From contig NZ_CP011058.1 in assembly GCF_000961095.1 (NCBI RefSeq), positions 4,119,501-4,183,500 on the forward strand: a stretch of DNA of 64,000 nucleotides, given 5' to 3'. This DNA comes from Paenibacillus beijingensis. GTDB lineage: Bacteria > Bacillota > Bacilli > Paenibacillales > Paenibacillaceae. The notes beneath the pieces were generated by a model, which was not told the DNA's origin, ran no database searches, and saw only the letters and a list, made by a program, of their open reading frames with translations. Shown piece after piece: positions 1-8,539 of this stretch (positions are counted from its first letter, which is position 1; every line of letters begins with the position of its first letter). The translations under genes and the position numbers were made by a program.

Positions 1-127
1 CGGCGGGGAAGAGCGGACGCAGCGCGAGATTGCGAAGGAGCTCGGGATCAGCCGCTCATATGTGTCACGGATCGAGAAGCGGGCGCTGATGAAGCTGTAT
101 CATGAGTTTTATAAGGCGAAGAAGTAA
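1..127 (+). CDS. sigK: 3' end of sigma-K gene (partial at window edge)
   Basis: The first 41 codons visible are the C-terminal sigma region 4.2 of the mother-cell sporulation factor sigma-K. They contain the DNA-binding helix-turn-helix (REIAKELGISRSYVSRIEKRA) and end in LYHEFYKAKK before a TAA stop. Sigma-K directs late sporulation transcription. The frame is open to the window edge, so whether the upstream part is complete cannot be told. Two further, diverged copies of this 3' part occur in the window at about 12.0 kb and 20.2 kb. This one could be the functional tail or another remnant. Confidence 0.85.
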   Translation, partial: GGEERTQREIAKELGISRSYVSRIEKRALMKLYHEFYKAKK

Positions 128-161
128 GAAATGTTGTACATGTTAGAAATAATGCGAAATG

Positions 162-198
162 AAAGACCCGAAGCGGATAACAGCTCTGGGTCTTTTTT
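162..198 (+). terminator. Rho-independent terminator of sigK
   Basis: AAAGACCC pairs with GGGTCTTT across an 18-base loop, followed by a run of T. It lies 35 bases after the sigK stop codon. Confidence 0.75.
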
Positions 199-257
199 CA
201 TGTGGGGTTTAATCGGTTTATATTGATGAGAAACCGTTAATGTAGTTCCGGTCCCAG

Positions 258-480
258 AACTCAAAAACAGAAATTACTCAAATCACTTCTCCAACATTAA
301 TCGCTGGTGTGGACATTGCTAAGTTCAAACATGTGGTTCGGGTACACTGACTTGCGTGTGGTCTAAGGATTCGTCCACAACTGGCTGGACCGCTACTTTC
401 CTGAATTCCTCACGGTCTTTAAGGATTGGGAGTGTAAATCGGCCATTCAAAGTCCGGAGAGCAATGTAGACATCGTCTAT
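258..480 (+). mobile_element. Decayed IS110-family transposase remnant
   Basis: No intact gene. Translation gives an IS110-type N-terminus (ITQITSPTLIAGVDIAKFKH) at about 258-345. In another frame at about 355-465 it gives the internal IS110 motif VHNWLDRYFPEFLTVFKDWE. The DEDD-domain residues between them are deleted, and a TAA interrupts the second piece. This is a dead insertion sequence with a large internal deletion, placed between the sigK tail and the GntR gene. The family call rests on remembered IS110 motifs. Confidence 0.7.
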
Positions 481-487
481 GAATGAG

Positions 488-499
488 TATAATATTATA
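488..499. promoter_or_regulatory. Predicted GntR operator, copy 1
   Basis: Perfect palindrome TATAATATTATA, identical to copies at 1478-1489 and 1571-1582. It overlaps a plausible -10 of the GntR gene and lies upstream of the preferred start at 551, which fits autorepression. AT-rich content means a chance match is possible, but three exact copies within 1.1 kb, all around this regulator, are persuasive. Confidence 0.6.
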
Positions 500-550
500 A
501 TAATTGGTCTGCATCAATCAGGTGTAAACGCTAAACGAGGAGGGGATCTT

Positions 551-1279
551 CTGAAAAATCCACTGAATGTCATGATCTTTAATGACCTTTATAACAAAAT
601 TTTGACGAAATACTATGAACCTGGTGATATTCTACCGACCGAATTGGAAATGGAAAAAATATATGGGACGAGCAGGGCGCCGATTCGACAAGCATTAGCC
701 AAACTTGAAATGGAAGGATTGATCCATCGAAAAGCTGGCAAGGGTACTTTTGTCGCCCAACATGAAGTTAGCGGTCCCTGGGTGCCCATGGGGGGCTTTG
801 GTAGCGAATTCAGCAAGAAAGGCAGTCAAATCCGGCATCAGACCTTACTTGTCGAAAAGTTAATACCGGACAAGGACATCGCGCATTATCTCTCCTTGTC
901 CAACCCGGATGAGGTTGTTCATATTGCGAGAATCCGCTACGTGGATGAAATTCCGATCTTTTATTTACATCATTATATCCCTAATTTGGATATGGATAAG
1001 ATTAGTGGTCTTGGAAATATCAGTAGCATGAGGACGTTCATTCGGGAGAAATGCGGTTTTAATATCTGCTATGAATCGGAGGAACTCGCGGCTGTTAAAG
1101 CCGATGAGCATGTTTCCGGTATGTTGAAAGTGGAAAGCGGCTATCCCATAAACGAAATTGTGCGAATATCTTATAACGACGATTTCAAGCCGATGGTATT
1201 TGCGAGATATTACGTTAGAACGGACGTTTGGAAGTATAGGGTGATGTTTAGCAAGGACAACAACGGATTTCCTTTTTGA
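551..1279 (+). CDS. GntR/HutC-family transcriptional regulator
   Basis: The protein has an N-terminal winged helix-turn-helix (LPTELEMEKIYGTSRAPIRQ, then EGLIHRKAGKGTFVA) and a C-terminal UTRA ligand-binding domain, the HutC layout of about 240 residues. The frame is open from an ATG at 479, but that start would place the palindromic operator inside the gene. A strong AGGAGGGG at 538-545 sits 5 bases before CTG at 551, and an ATG follows at 572; one of these is more likely. It probably represses the downstream transport/hydrolase operon until a substrate-derived effector binds. Effector unknown. Confidence 0.85.
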   Translation: MKNPLNVMIFNDLYNKILTKYYEPGDILPTELEMEKIYGTSRAPIRQALAKLEMEGLIHRKAGKGTFVAQHEVSGPWVPMGGFGSEFSKKGSQIRHQTLLVEKLIPDKDIAHYLSLSNPDEVVHIARIRYVDEIPIFYLHHYIPNLDMDKISGLGNISSMRTFIREKCGFNICYESEELAAVKADEHVSGMLKVESGYPINEIVRISYNDDFKPMVFARYYVRTDVWKYRVMFSKDNNGFPF

Positions 1280-1303
1280 TACGGATAGTAACATTTGAAT
1301 GAG

Positions 1304-1370
1304 AGAGCTTGCTTCTTCTCCAGTGCCGGCAGATCGCCACCTCGGAGCGTCGGAGTAAGCTCTTCTTCAT
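1304..1370 (+). terminator. Possible terminator after the GntR gene
   Basis: AGAGCTT pairs with AAGCTCT over a long loop, followed by a T-rich but interrupted tail. This is weak as a terminator. It would separate the regulator from the operon promoter at about 1460. Confidence 0.35.
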
Positions 1371-1462
1371 TTTATTTGAGTCTTTTTGTATGTCATGATA
1401 CATGACGCTATCCGAAAAGTATCTTTACGAGCGATATGCTTTTATGGTTTTTTATATTGATA

Positions 1463-1491
1463 TTTCAATCTAAATGTTATAATATTATAAT
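1463..1491 (+). promoter_or_regulatory. Operon promoter overlapped by GntR operator copy 2
   Basis: A -35-like TTTCAA (1463-1468) is 17 bases from TATAAT (1486-1491). The palindrome TATAATATTATA at 1478-1489 overlaps the -10, so a bound repressor would block polymerase. A leader of roughly 115 bases follows before the first gene. The elements are visible; their function is inferred. Confidence 0.6.
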
Positions 1492-1570
1492 AAATATAAC
1501 ATAAGATGACGTGAAGGGGGGGTGGTTGATGGATGGAACCCTAGTGAGAATGAAGTGTTTTGTTAAAGAT

Positions 1571-1582
1571 TATAATATTATA
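1571..1582. promoter_or_regulatory. Predicted GntR operator, copy 3
   Basis: Third exact TATAATATTATA, in the 5' leader and 93 bases (about nine helical turns) downstream of copy 2. The spacing would suit a repression loop or a road-block. As in copy 2, a flanking T and A extend the palindrome to 14 bases. Confidence 0.55.
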
Positions 1583-1616
1583 ACTTCTGGGATGGATAGA
1601 CGGAGGAGAGACGGGA

Positions 1617-2417
1617 TTGAGAAAGAAATATGCGCTTCATCACATGACTTGGAAAGAAATCGCGGAAGCATTTAAGCAAGATCCCATTGTTTTGATTCCA
1701 TTGGGGTCCATGGAAGAACACGGTCCGCATTCGATTACCGGGGATTTCCTTGCTGCATCCGAAATCGTCAAGCAAATCGCCGAAAGAACGGGAGCGTATT
1801 ATCTTCCGGTCATTCCTTTCGGTTACTCCGAACTATTCAGGGGCTACCCTGGCACTATCTCGCTCTCGCCTAACACGCTTTATGGATTGCTGATCGACAT
1901 CTGCGAAAGCCTGATGGAACACGGGGTCACGAAGATGGTGATCTTTAACGGACATACCGGCAATTCACCCATCATTGGTCAGGCTGCCAGGAAAATAAAA
2001 CGGGAAAGAGGTATTATGGTGGCCTCAATCAATCTGTGGCAAAGCATTCCAATGGAATTTAAAAAACATTTATATGGGAATAGCTTCAATCCGTCGGGGC
2101 ACGGCGGCGAACCACTTACTTCGGTGATGCTTCATTTATATCCCGAAGACATGAGAATGGACATGTTGGCCGGATGGCGTAATCAGCAGGAAGTTCCCGA
2201 ATGGGAAGGATTTCGGATTCACAGCCCCGCGACTGTAGAGACGGAGGATATTCAATTTCAGGTCTATTTAAATATGGAAGAGATTTCACGAGACGGGATT
2301 TTGGGTAACCCGTTGGCTGCATCGGCCGAGCGGGGGGAAGCAATAGTCGGCGAGCTTGTCCGGCGAGGGACCGCTCTGGTTGAGAAATTTACTCAGGCCA
2401 ATACGATTGTTAAATAA
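1617..2417 (+). CDS. Creatininase-family amidohydrolase 1
   Basis: A 266-residue metal-dependent hydrolase of the creatininase superfamily, whose members cleave cyclic or linear amide bonds (creatinine, formamidopyrimidines, mycofactocin precursor). The metal-site motifs are all present: GSMEEHGPH near residue 31, FNGHTGN near 102, and HGGEPLTS near 161. The TTG start follows a GGAGGAG site. It is the first gene of the operon after the GntR-controlled promoter and a paralogue of the gene at 9,855. The true substrate is unknown; creatinine is only one possibility in this diverse family. Confidence 0.85.
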   Translation: MRKKYALHHMTWKEIAEAFKQDPIVLIPLGSMEEHGPHSITGDFLAASEIVKQIAERTGAYYLPVIPFGYSELFRGYPGTISLSPNTLYGLLIDICESLMEHGVTKMVIFNGHTGNSPIIGQAARKIKRERGIMVASINLWQSIPMEFKKHLYGNSFNPSGHGGEPLTSVMLHLYPEDMRMDMLAGWRNQQEVPEWEGFRIHSPATVETEDIQFQVYLNMEEISRDGILGNPLAASAERGEAIVGELVRRGTALVEKFTQANTIVK

Positions 2418-2461
2418 TTCTTGCCTATCAGCTTAGTAACATGATTGAGGAGGATTGGACG

Positions 2462-4012
2462 ATGAAACGTATACCGGCTTCAAAACTTGCTATTGCCATG
2501 ATACTCATTTTATCTCTTATCGCGACTGCTTGCAGTTCCGATTCATCGAAGGGAACCTCGAATGAAGGCAATGGGGCCCCTAATTTAACGATTGCCTTGG
2601 CGGGAGAACCGGAGGGACTGGATCCGCAAAATTCCAGCGACAATATTTCCAATATGATTACATACCAAATCGCAGACAATCTGGTAACCTTCAATCAAGA
2701 TATGCAAATCGTTCCACAGCTGGCCGAAAGTTGGATGGTCTCGGATGATGAGAAGAGCTGGACCTTCAAGCTTAAGCAAGGCGTTACCTTTCAAGATGGA
2801 GCACCGTTTAATGCAGATGCGGTGAAAACCAGTTTTGAACGTGTCATCAACGAAAACAACAAATTAACTCGCTATTCATTGCTGGGTCCTTTCATCGATC
2901 ACATCTCGGTCAATGGCGATACGGAAGTGACTTTCCATTTAAAAAATCCTCTCGGTCCCTTTCTGAATAACTTGGCGGCTCCCGGCAGCGCCATTCTTAG
3001 TCCGAAGTCGATAAAAGAAAACCCTGCCGGCATCGATAAAAATCCGGTGGGAACCGGCCCGTTCAAATTGAAGGAATGGAGCACGGGTAACCATTTGTTG
3101 CTGGAGGCCAATCCCGACTACTGGGGAGGAAAGCCGAATGTCGGCACGCTAACCTTCAAGCCGGTGCCTGACAACTCCGCGCGTGTCCTGATGCTGGAAA
3201 CCGGAGAAGCGGATGTCATTCTTCCGGTCCCCACTTCGGATATTGACAGATTGGCCAAAAACGATCAACTGGCTATATCATCAAGACAAACGAACCGCGT
3301 CCTGTATATCGGGTTAAACAATGCCAAGGCCCCCTTAAACAATGTGAAGGTTCGTCAAGCTCTGAATTATGCGATCGATAAAGAAACGCTGGTAAACAAG
3401 CTGCTACAAGGGCGTGTAAAAGTGGCAACTTCGGCAATCGGTGAAAAAGTATTCGGATACAGCAATGTCGGAGCTATCCCTTATGACCCCAACAAAGCGA
3501 AACAACTGCTGCAGGAGGCCGGTGTCATAGAAGGCACGACTCTAAGATTCGTATATTCCAGCAATGTTCCCCAAGACCGTCAGGCGGCGGAATTTGTTCA
3601 AAATAGTTTGCAACAGCTGGGGCTTAAGGTTGAATTGAGACAGCTTGAACTGGGAACGTACACGGATACGATCAAAGATCCCGAAAGCTTTGAGATGTAT
3701 TTAAGAGGAGCGGCTCCTCTTACCAATGACGCCGATTATGTGCTGCGTGCGCTTCTTTTATCCGGGAGCAAAAACAATTATAACGGTTTTGCAAATCCGG
3801 AAATCGACCGGCTTCTGGAGACCGGTTTTACGGTCACCCGACAAGAGGAGCGGGAAAAAATTTATGCCGATTTGTTGAAACGGATCAAAGAAGAGGCTCC
3901 GTGGATATTCCTCTATGAGGACATGGCGCATATAGGTATGAGAAAAAATGTGGAAGGCATTGGTCTTCTGGCTACGCAAACCATGGATTTCCGCAAGGTG
4001 ATCAAAAGGTAA
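2462..4012 (+). CDS. ABC importer substrate-binding lipoprotein, family 5 (peptide/opine type)
   Basis: A 516-residue extracellular solute receptor of the DppA/OppA class. It starts with a basic residue, a hydrophobic signal segment and a lipobox ending in ATAC at Cys24, so it should be lipid-anchored outside the membrane. The family-5 signature region (AESWMVSDDEKSWTFKLKQG) and PVGTGPFKLKEW are clear. The ATG at 2462 follows GAGGAGG and is preferred over an in-frame ATG at 2441. It delivers the substrate to the two permeases encoded at 5,656 and 6,591. Family-5 proteins bind peptides, nickel, opines or sugars, so ligand identity is open. Confidence 0.9.
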   Translation: MKRIPASKLAIAMILILSLIATACSSDSSKGTSNEGNGAPNLTIALAGEPEGLDPQNSSDNISNMITYQIADNLVTFNQDMQIVPQLAESWMVSDDEKSWTFKLKQGVTFQDGAPFNADAVKTSFERVINENNKLTRYSLLGPFIDHISVNGDTEVTFHLKNPLGPFLNNLAAPGSAILSPKSIKENPAGIDKNPVGTGPFKLKEWSTGNHLLLEANPDYWGGKPNVGTLTFKPVPDNSARVLMLETGEADVILPVPTSDIDRLAKNDQLAISSRQTNRVLYIGLNNAKAPLNNVKVRQALNYAIDKETLVNKLLQGRVKVATSAIGEKVFGYSNVGAIPYDPNKAKQLLQEAGVIEGTTLRFVYSSNVPQDRQAAEFVQNSLQQLGLKVELRQLELGTYTDTIKDPESFEMYLRGAAPLTNDADYVLRALLLSGSKNNYNGFANPEIDRLLETGFTVTRQEEREKIYADLLKRIKEEAPWIFLYEDMAHIGMRKNVEGIGLLATQTMDFRKVIKR

Positions 4013-4114
4013 ACCGACTTCGTAGCAAATCTGGAGCCGCCGACAGAGCTGCGGGCCAGTGGGATGGTCAATGACCATCCCATATGTTTACAAAATGAAC
4101 AAAGGAGGCGGAAG

Positions 4115-4930
4115 ATGTCTTTTCAATTGGTTATGGCTCAGTTGGAATCGACGGACAGCAAGCAGGTAAACTTGGAAAAAGCGGAACGCGCACTACAGGA
4201 AGCAACCCGTATTTACGGAGCCGACATGGTCGTTTTTCCCGAGGTTTATATGAGCAACTATCCGGTTGGCGTCCCTCGGGAAGTGAAGTTGAATGATGCG
4301 GAACCGCTAAGCGGACCGTTTGTGACGAGAATGTGCGAATTGGCCCGAAAGTATGGTATCTGGATCATATTTGGAATGCGGGAGACAACGGAGGACGAGG
4401 GGGACGACAGGGTTTATAATACGACGGTTATCGCAGATTCCGCCGGGTCCATCGTTAGCCGTTATCGAAAGACACACTTATATGACGCATTCGGGGCCAA
4501 AGAATCCCGCAACATCAAGCCGGGAAGTTCTTTATTTAAACCGGTAGTCACCCCTTTCGGCACGATCGGGCTGCTTGTTTGTTATGAACTTCGGTTCCCT
4601 GAAATCGCCCGTTACCAGGCGGTCCACGGAGCGGATATTATTATTATTCCTTCCGGCTGGGTAAAAGGTCCCGTGAAGGAAACGCATTGGGAAAGTCTGG
4701 TGACAGCCCGCGCCTTGGAAAATACAGCATATGTGGTGGCTTGCGATCAGGTCAGCGACAATTATTATATCGGGCAAAGCATGATTGTCGACCCCATGGG
4801 CATTGTATTGGCGCGCGGCCCTGAAACGGAAGCATTAATTCCTTGCCGTCTCGATTTGAACCGGGTCAAGGAGGTTCGGACAAAGCTGCCATCCCATATG
4901 CATCGGCTGCCGGAGCTCTACATGCATTAA
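4115..4930 (+). CDS. Nitrilase-superfamily amidase (carbon-nitrogen hydrolase)
   Basis: A 271-residue cytosolic C-N hydrolase with the Glu-Lys-Cys triad visible: Glu in VVFPEVYMSNY, Lys in RYRKTHLYD, and the nucleophile Cys in GLLVCYELRFPE. Such enzymes release ammonia or an amine from linear amides, carbamoyl amino acids or nitriles; the length and motifs suit an omega-amidase or carbamoylase type. The ATG at 4115 follows AAAGGAGGCGG and is preferred over an upstream in-frame ATG at 4064. It probably acts on the product of one of the creatininase-like ring-opening enzymes in the same operon; that order is inference. Confidence 0.88.
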   Translation: MSFQLVMAQLESTDSKQVNLEKAERALQEATRIYGADMVVFPEVYMSNYPVGVPREVKLNDAEPLSGPFVTRMCELARKYGIWIIFGMRETTEDEGDDRVYNTTVIADSAGSIVSRYRKTHLYDAFGAKESRNIKPGSSLFKPVVTPFGTIGLLVCYELRFPEIARYQAVHGADIIIIPSGWVKGPVKETHWESLVTARALENTAYVVACDQVSDNYYIGQSMIVDPMGIVLARGPETEALIPCRLDLNRVKEVRTKLPSHMHRLPELYMH

Positions 4931-4955
4931 ACGATTCACGAAGGAGGAAGAGCAT

Positions 4956-5600
4956 GTGTTTCGCATTCAATCAAGGGTTCAAGGCGTGACTCCGGAGTTG
5001 CTCAAAATCTATCAAGATGTTTCCTCTTCCACGATTGGGCATTTGACCGACTTCGGATTTCTGAAAGGACTGAAGCCGCTTTACCGGCCGATCCGTTTTG
5101 TCGGCAACGCGGTTACAGTGCGCATCCCGCATCTGGATTCGACTGCCGTTCATAAAGCGCTGGAATTGGCTCGGCCGGGAGACGTACTCGTTATTGATAT
5201 GTCCGGCGATGTGGAACGCTCATGCTGGGGAGGAATCGTCTCCTATGCCGCTCAGGTCAAGGGTATTGCCGGCGCGGTCATTGAGGGCTGTGTCAACGAT
5301 TTCGGCGAAATAGCGGAAATGCGGTTTCCTGTTTACTCACTCGGTGTAAGTCCGTTAACCACACGCATCCTCGGAATCGAAGGGGAGGTTAATACAGCCA
5401 TAAGTATTTGCGGCGTCAGTGTAAATCCCGGCGACTTGGTTCTGGCTGACGATGATGGAGTTGTTGTTCTAAATCCCCAATTGGCAGTTGGTTACGGGCA
5501 AGTGGCAATGGAGAAACAAAGCAAGGAAACCGCGGTCAAGCGCAAATTAGATCAGGGTATTCCGCTCGCTTCCATCAGCAAAGCGCATACATTTTTTTGA
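4956..5600 (+). CDS. RraA-like / HMG-aldolase-fold protein
   Basis: A 214-residue protein of the RraA / 4-hydroxy-4-methyl-2-oxoglutarate aldolase fold. The segment GDVLVIDMSGDVERSCWGGI, the VIEGCVNDFGEI strand and the late VLADDDGVVV metal/substrate-loop motif support this. Members are either RNase E regulators or metal-dependent lyases and decarboxylases of small acids; in a catabolic operon the enzyme role is more likely. The GTG start at 4956 follows AAGGAGGAAG; the overlapping ATG at 4954 is in a frame that closes quickly. Exact reaction unknown. Confidence 0.75.
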   Translation: MFRIQSRVQGVTPELLKIYQDVSSSTIGHLTDFGFLKGLKPLYRPIRFVGNAVTVRIPHLDSTAVHKALELARPGDVLVIDMSGDVERSCWGGIVSYAAQVKGIAGAVIEGCVNDFGEIAEMRFPVYSLGVSPLTTRILGIEGEVNTAISICGVSVNPGDLVLADDDGVVVLNPQLAVGYGQVAMEKQSKETAVKRKLDQGIPLASISKAHTFF

Positions 5601-5655
5601 GAATTGTCACGGGCAAGTGCCTATACCATTACTGTGCGGATAAGGAGGCACCGGT

Positions 5656-6576
5656 TTGTTCAGATATATCGTAAAACGCCTGTTGCAAATGATTCCGACA
5701 TTGATTGGCGTTTCCGTCATCTGCTTTTTGATTATGCATTCGATACCGGGCGATCCGGCACGGTTGATTGCAGGGATTGACGCTACGGAGGAGGAGGTGG
5801 AGATGGTCAGGGACCGATTAGGCCTAGACCGTCCCTTGCCTGAACAATACGGCAGCTATGTCTGGAATTTGCTTCATGGAGACTTCGGCATATCCATGCG
5901 CTCCGACAGGCCGGTCTTGGAGGAAATCCTTTCGAGATTTCCGGCTACGATCACACTAACGGTTTTTTCGATCCTCATTATGGTCGTCGTCGGTTTGTTT
6001 GCCGGGATTTTCTCTGCCACCAAGCCGAACAGTTTGAGGGATAATGCCACCATGTTGTTCTCCTTGTTCGGTCTCTCCATCCCCGTCTTCTGGCTGGGAA
6101 TTATGCTTATTCTTCTGTTTTCCTACTATCTTCCGTGGCTCCCGTCCGGAGGAAGCGGCGGTCTCCAGAATTATATCCTGCCGTCGATTGCCCTGGGGGT
6201 TTCATCCTCGGCCGTGCTGGCACGTCTTACACGGTCAAGCATTCTGGAAGTGATCCATCAGGACTATATTCGTACCGCGCGCGCAAAAGGTGTTAAGGAA
6301 AGGCTGGTTATCTACAAGCACACGTTAAGGAACGCATTAATACCCGTCATTACGATCGTAGGATTGGAGTTTGGTCATTTGCTGGGGGGAGCTGTGCTGA
6401 CGGAGACCGTATTTTCGCTCAACGGCATCGGCCGCTATATTATCCAATCCATCCAATACAGGGACTATCCGGCTATTCAAGGGAGCATCCTGTTCGTCGC
6501 CGCCATTTTTGTCATGCTCAATTTGATAATAGATCTTTGTTACAGTGCGGTGGATCCGAGGGTTAGATACGATTGA
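5656..6576 (+). CDS. ABC importer permease, DppB type
   Basis: A 306-residue inner-membrane permease with the typical DppB/OppB N-terminus (MFRYIVKRLLQMIPTLIGVS), about six membrane segments, and the EAA-type cytoplasmic loop (YIRTARAKGVKERLVIYKH) that docks the ATPases. The TTG start follows AAGGAGG. It pairs with the DppC-type permease 15 bases downstream. The operon order SBP-permease-permease-ATPase-ATPase is the classic dipeptide/oligopeptide layout, here interrupted by two hydrolase genes between the SBP and the permeases. Confidence 0.92.
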   Translation: MFRYIVKRLLQMIPTLIGVSVICFLIMHSIPGDPARLIAGIDATEEEVEMVRDRLGLDRPLPEQYGSYVWNLLHGDFGISMRSDRPVLEEILSRFPATITLTVFSILIMVVVGLFAGIFSATKPNSLRDNATMLFSLFGLSIPVFWLGIMLILLFSYYLPWLPSGGSGGLQNYILPSIALGVSSSAVLARLTRSSILEVIHQDYIRTARAKGVKERLVIYKHTLRNALIPVITIVGLEFGHLLGGAVLTETVFSLNGIGRYIIQSIQYRDYPAIQGSILFVAAIFVMLNLIIDLCYSAVDPRVRYD

Positions 6577-6590
6577 AGGAGGTTTTCGTT

Positions 6591-7496
6591 ATGAGCCAAT
6601 CCAACGCCACGGTTTTTCAAAGCGGGACTCGTTCCTTTGCGGACGCCGGCCTGCCCCGTTCGCCTTGGATTTTGATGATTCGACGTTTCGCAAAGAACAA
6701 ACGAGCTTTGGTCGGACTCGGAATGGTAATCGTGTTTGTCATCGTCGCATTGCTTGCTCCATGGATCGCTCCCTACGATCCGATCGAACAGAACATGGAG
6801 GTGATTCTTCAATCCCCCAGCTTGGCGCATCCATTTGGAACCGACGAATTCGGCCGGGACTTGCTTTCGAGGATCGTACACGGCGCACAGATATCGTTGA
6901 TGATCGGAATTGTCGGCGTCCTGATCTCTCTTGTGGTTGGGGTGGCGCTTGGTACGCTTTCCGGTTATTTCGGAGGGGCGGTTGATTCTATCATTATGCG
7001 GTTCATGGATATTCTGATGGCGTTTCCGAGTTTTCTTCTGGCCTTGGCCATTATCAGCGCCTTGGGCCCCGGCATGATCAACGTCATGATAGCGATTGGC
7101 ATTTTCTCTGTTCCGACTTTTTCGCGTGTTTCACGCAGTGCGGTCATCGCCATCAAACACAAGGAATACATTGAGGCCGCCCAGTCGATGGGGGCAGCTC
7201 ATTTATTCATCATTGTGAGACACATCATTCCAAACAGTATCGCTCCGATCATTATTCTAACCACGTTGCGGATCGCCACAGCCATCTTGACGGCATCGGG
7301 ATTGAGCTTTTTGGGTATGGGCGCCCAGCCGCCGACTCCGGAATGGGGCGCGATGTTAAATGCGGGGAAAGAATATATTAGAACGGCTCCATATCTTTGC
7401 ATGGTGCCGGGCTTTGCCATTATGTTTGTTGTTTTGGCTTTTAATATGGTAGGCGACGGCCTGCGAGATGCGCTGGATCCCAAGATGAAGCTGTAA
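6591..7496 (+). CDS. ABC importer permease, DppC type
   Basis: A 301-residue permease with a DppC/OppC-type N-terminus (FAKNKRALVGLGMVIVFVIV), the HPFGTDEFGRDLLSRIVHGA periplasmic motif characteristic of this subunit, and the EAA loop (YIEAAQSMGAAHLFIIVRHI). An in-frame TTG at 6573 would overlap the previous gene, but ATG 6591 has AAGGAGG 10 bases upstream and is the better start. It forms the transmembrane heterodimer with the preceding gene product. Confidence 0.92.
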   Translation: MSQSNATVFQSGTRSFADAGLPRSPWILMIRRFAKNKRALVGLGMVIVFVIVALLAPWIAPYDPIEQNMEVILQSPSLAHPFGTDEFGRDLLSRIVHGAQISLMIGIVGVLISLVVGVALGTLSGYFGGAVDSIIMRFMDILMAFPSFLLALAIISALGPGMINVMIAIGIFSVPTFSRVSRSAVIAIKHKEYIEAAQSMGAAHLFIIVRHIIPNSIAPIIILTTLRIATAILTASGLSFLGMGAQPPTPEWGAMLNAGKEYIRTAPYLCMVPGFAIMFVVLAFNMVGDGLRDALDPKMKL

Positions 7497-7525
7497 GCGA
7501 ATGAGAGGGAGAAGGGGGCGGAAAA

Positions 7526-8539
7526 ATGGAAGATGAGGTTTTGAAAGGTAACCTATTGGAAATCCGAAATCTGAAAACATATTTTTACACCGATGAAGGC
7601 TTCATTCCTGCCGTCGACGGGGTGGATATAACGATCCGTGAAGGCGAAACGCTTGGAATTGTAGGCGAATCCGGATCGGGAAAAAGCGTGACTTCGCTAA
7701 CGGCAATGAGATTGACCCAGGGTAAGGTGGTGGAAGGCTCGATCATGTTTAACGGGCGGGACGTACTGGCTCTCTCGGAAGGGGAAATCATCGGTATCAG
7801 GGGAAACGAAATGGCGATGGTTTTCCAGGAACCGATGACTTCCCTAAACCCCGTATTTACGATAGGCGAGCAGATCGGTGAAGTGGTCCGCATTCATCGA
7901 AAATTCGGCAAAGCCGAGGCAAAGCGGCATGCGATCGAGATGCTTGCATCGGTAGGCATCCCTAGGCCGGAACGGATTGCGAACGAGTACCCTCACCAGC
8001 TGTCCGGGGGGATGCGCCAACGGGTGATGATAGCGATGGCGATGTCTTGCAACCCGAAGCTATTAATTGCCGACGAGCCGACGACGGCACTGGATGTCAC
8101 GATTCAGGCCCAAATCCTGGATTTGATGAGAGATTTGAAGGAAAGACACCAAACAGCGATCATGTTGATTACCCATGATTTGGGAGTTATTGCCGAAATG
8201 TGTGATCGAGTATGCGTTATGTATGCCGGTAAGGTGGTTGAGGAAAGCGGAGTGTCCGAAATTTTCGCCAATCCGTTGCATCCTTATACGCAAGGACTGA
8301 TGAAGTCGATTCCTACGCTGGAAACGGAAGAGAGAAGATTGTATTCGATCAAGGGAAGCGTACCTCTCCCCGGCACCTTGACACAAGGATGCAGATTTGC
8401 GCCCCGTTGCGAGTGGGCGATGACGATTTGCCTTGAAAAAGAACCGCCTAGGTATGAAGTGGAATCCGGGCATTTCAGCTACTGCTGGCTTCATCAGACC
8501 GAGCGGAAGGAGGATGGAAATGAGCTACCCGCTCGTTGA
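7526..8539 (+). CDS. ABC importer ATPase, DppD type
   Basis: A 337-residue nucleotide-binding subunit. Walker A GESGSGKS, signature LSGGMRQR, Walker B LLIADEPTT and the switch His (LITHDLG) are intact. The C-terminal extension carries the cysteine-containing oligopeptide-ABC motif (CRFAPRCEWAMTIC), which in DppD/DppF relatives can hold an iron-sulfur centre. The gene overlaps the start of the next ATPase by 20 bases, so translation is likely coupled. Confidence 0.92.
   Translation: MEDEVLKGNLLEIRNLKTYFYTDEGFIPAVDGVDITIREGETLGIVGESGSGKSVTSLTAMRLTQGKVVEGSIMFNGRDVLALSEGEIIGIRGNEMAMVFQEPMTSLNPVFTIGEQIGEVVRIHRKFGKAEAKRHAIEMLASVGIPRPERIANEYPHQLSGGMRQRVMIAMAMSCNPKLLIADEPTTALDVTIQAQILDLMRDLKERHQTAIMLITHDLGVIAEMCDRVCVMYAGKVVEESGVSEIFANPLHPYTQGLMKSIPTLETEERRLYSIKGSVPLPGTLTQGCRFAPRCEWAMTICLEKEPPRYEVESGHFSYCWLHQTERKEDGNELPAR

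Noticed and set aside
479..550. ATG 479 as the start of the GntR protein
   Set aside because: It would put the palindromic operator inside the gene and adds about 24 residues not seen in this family; a strong ribosome site lies at 538-545.
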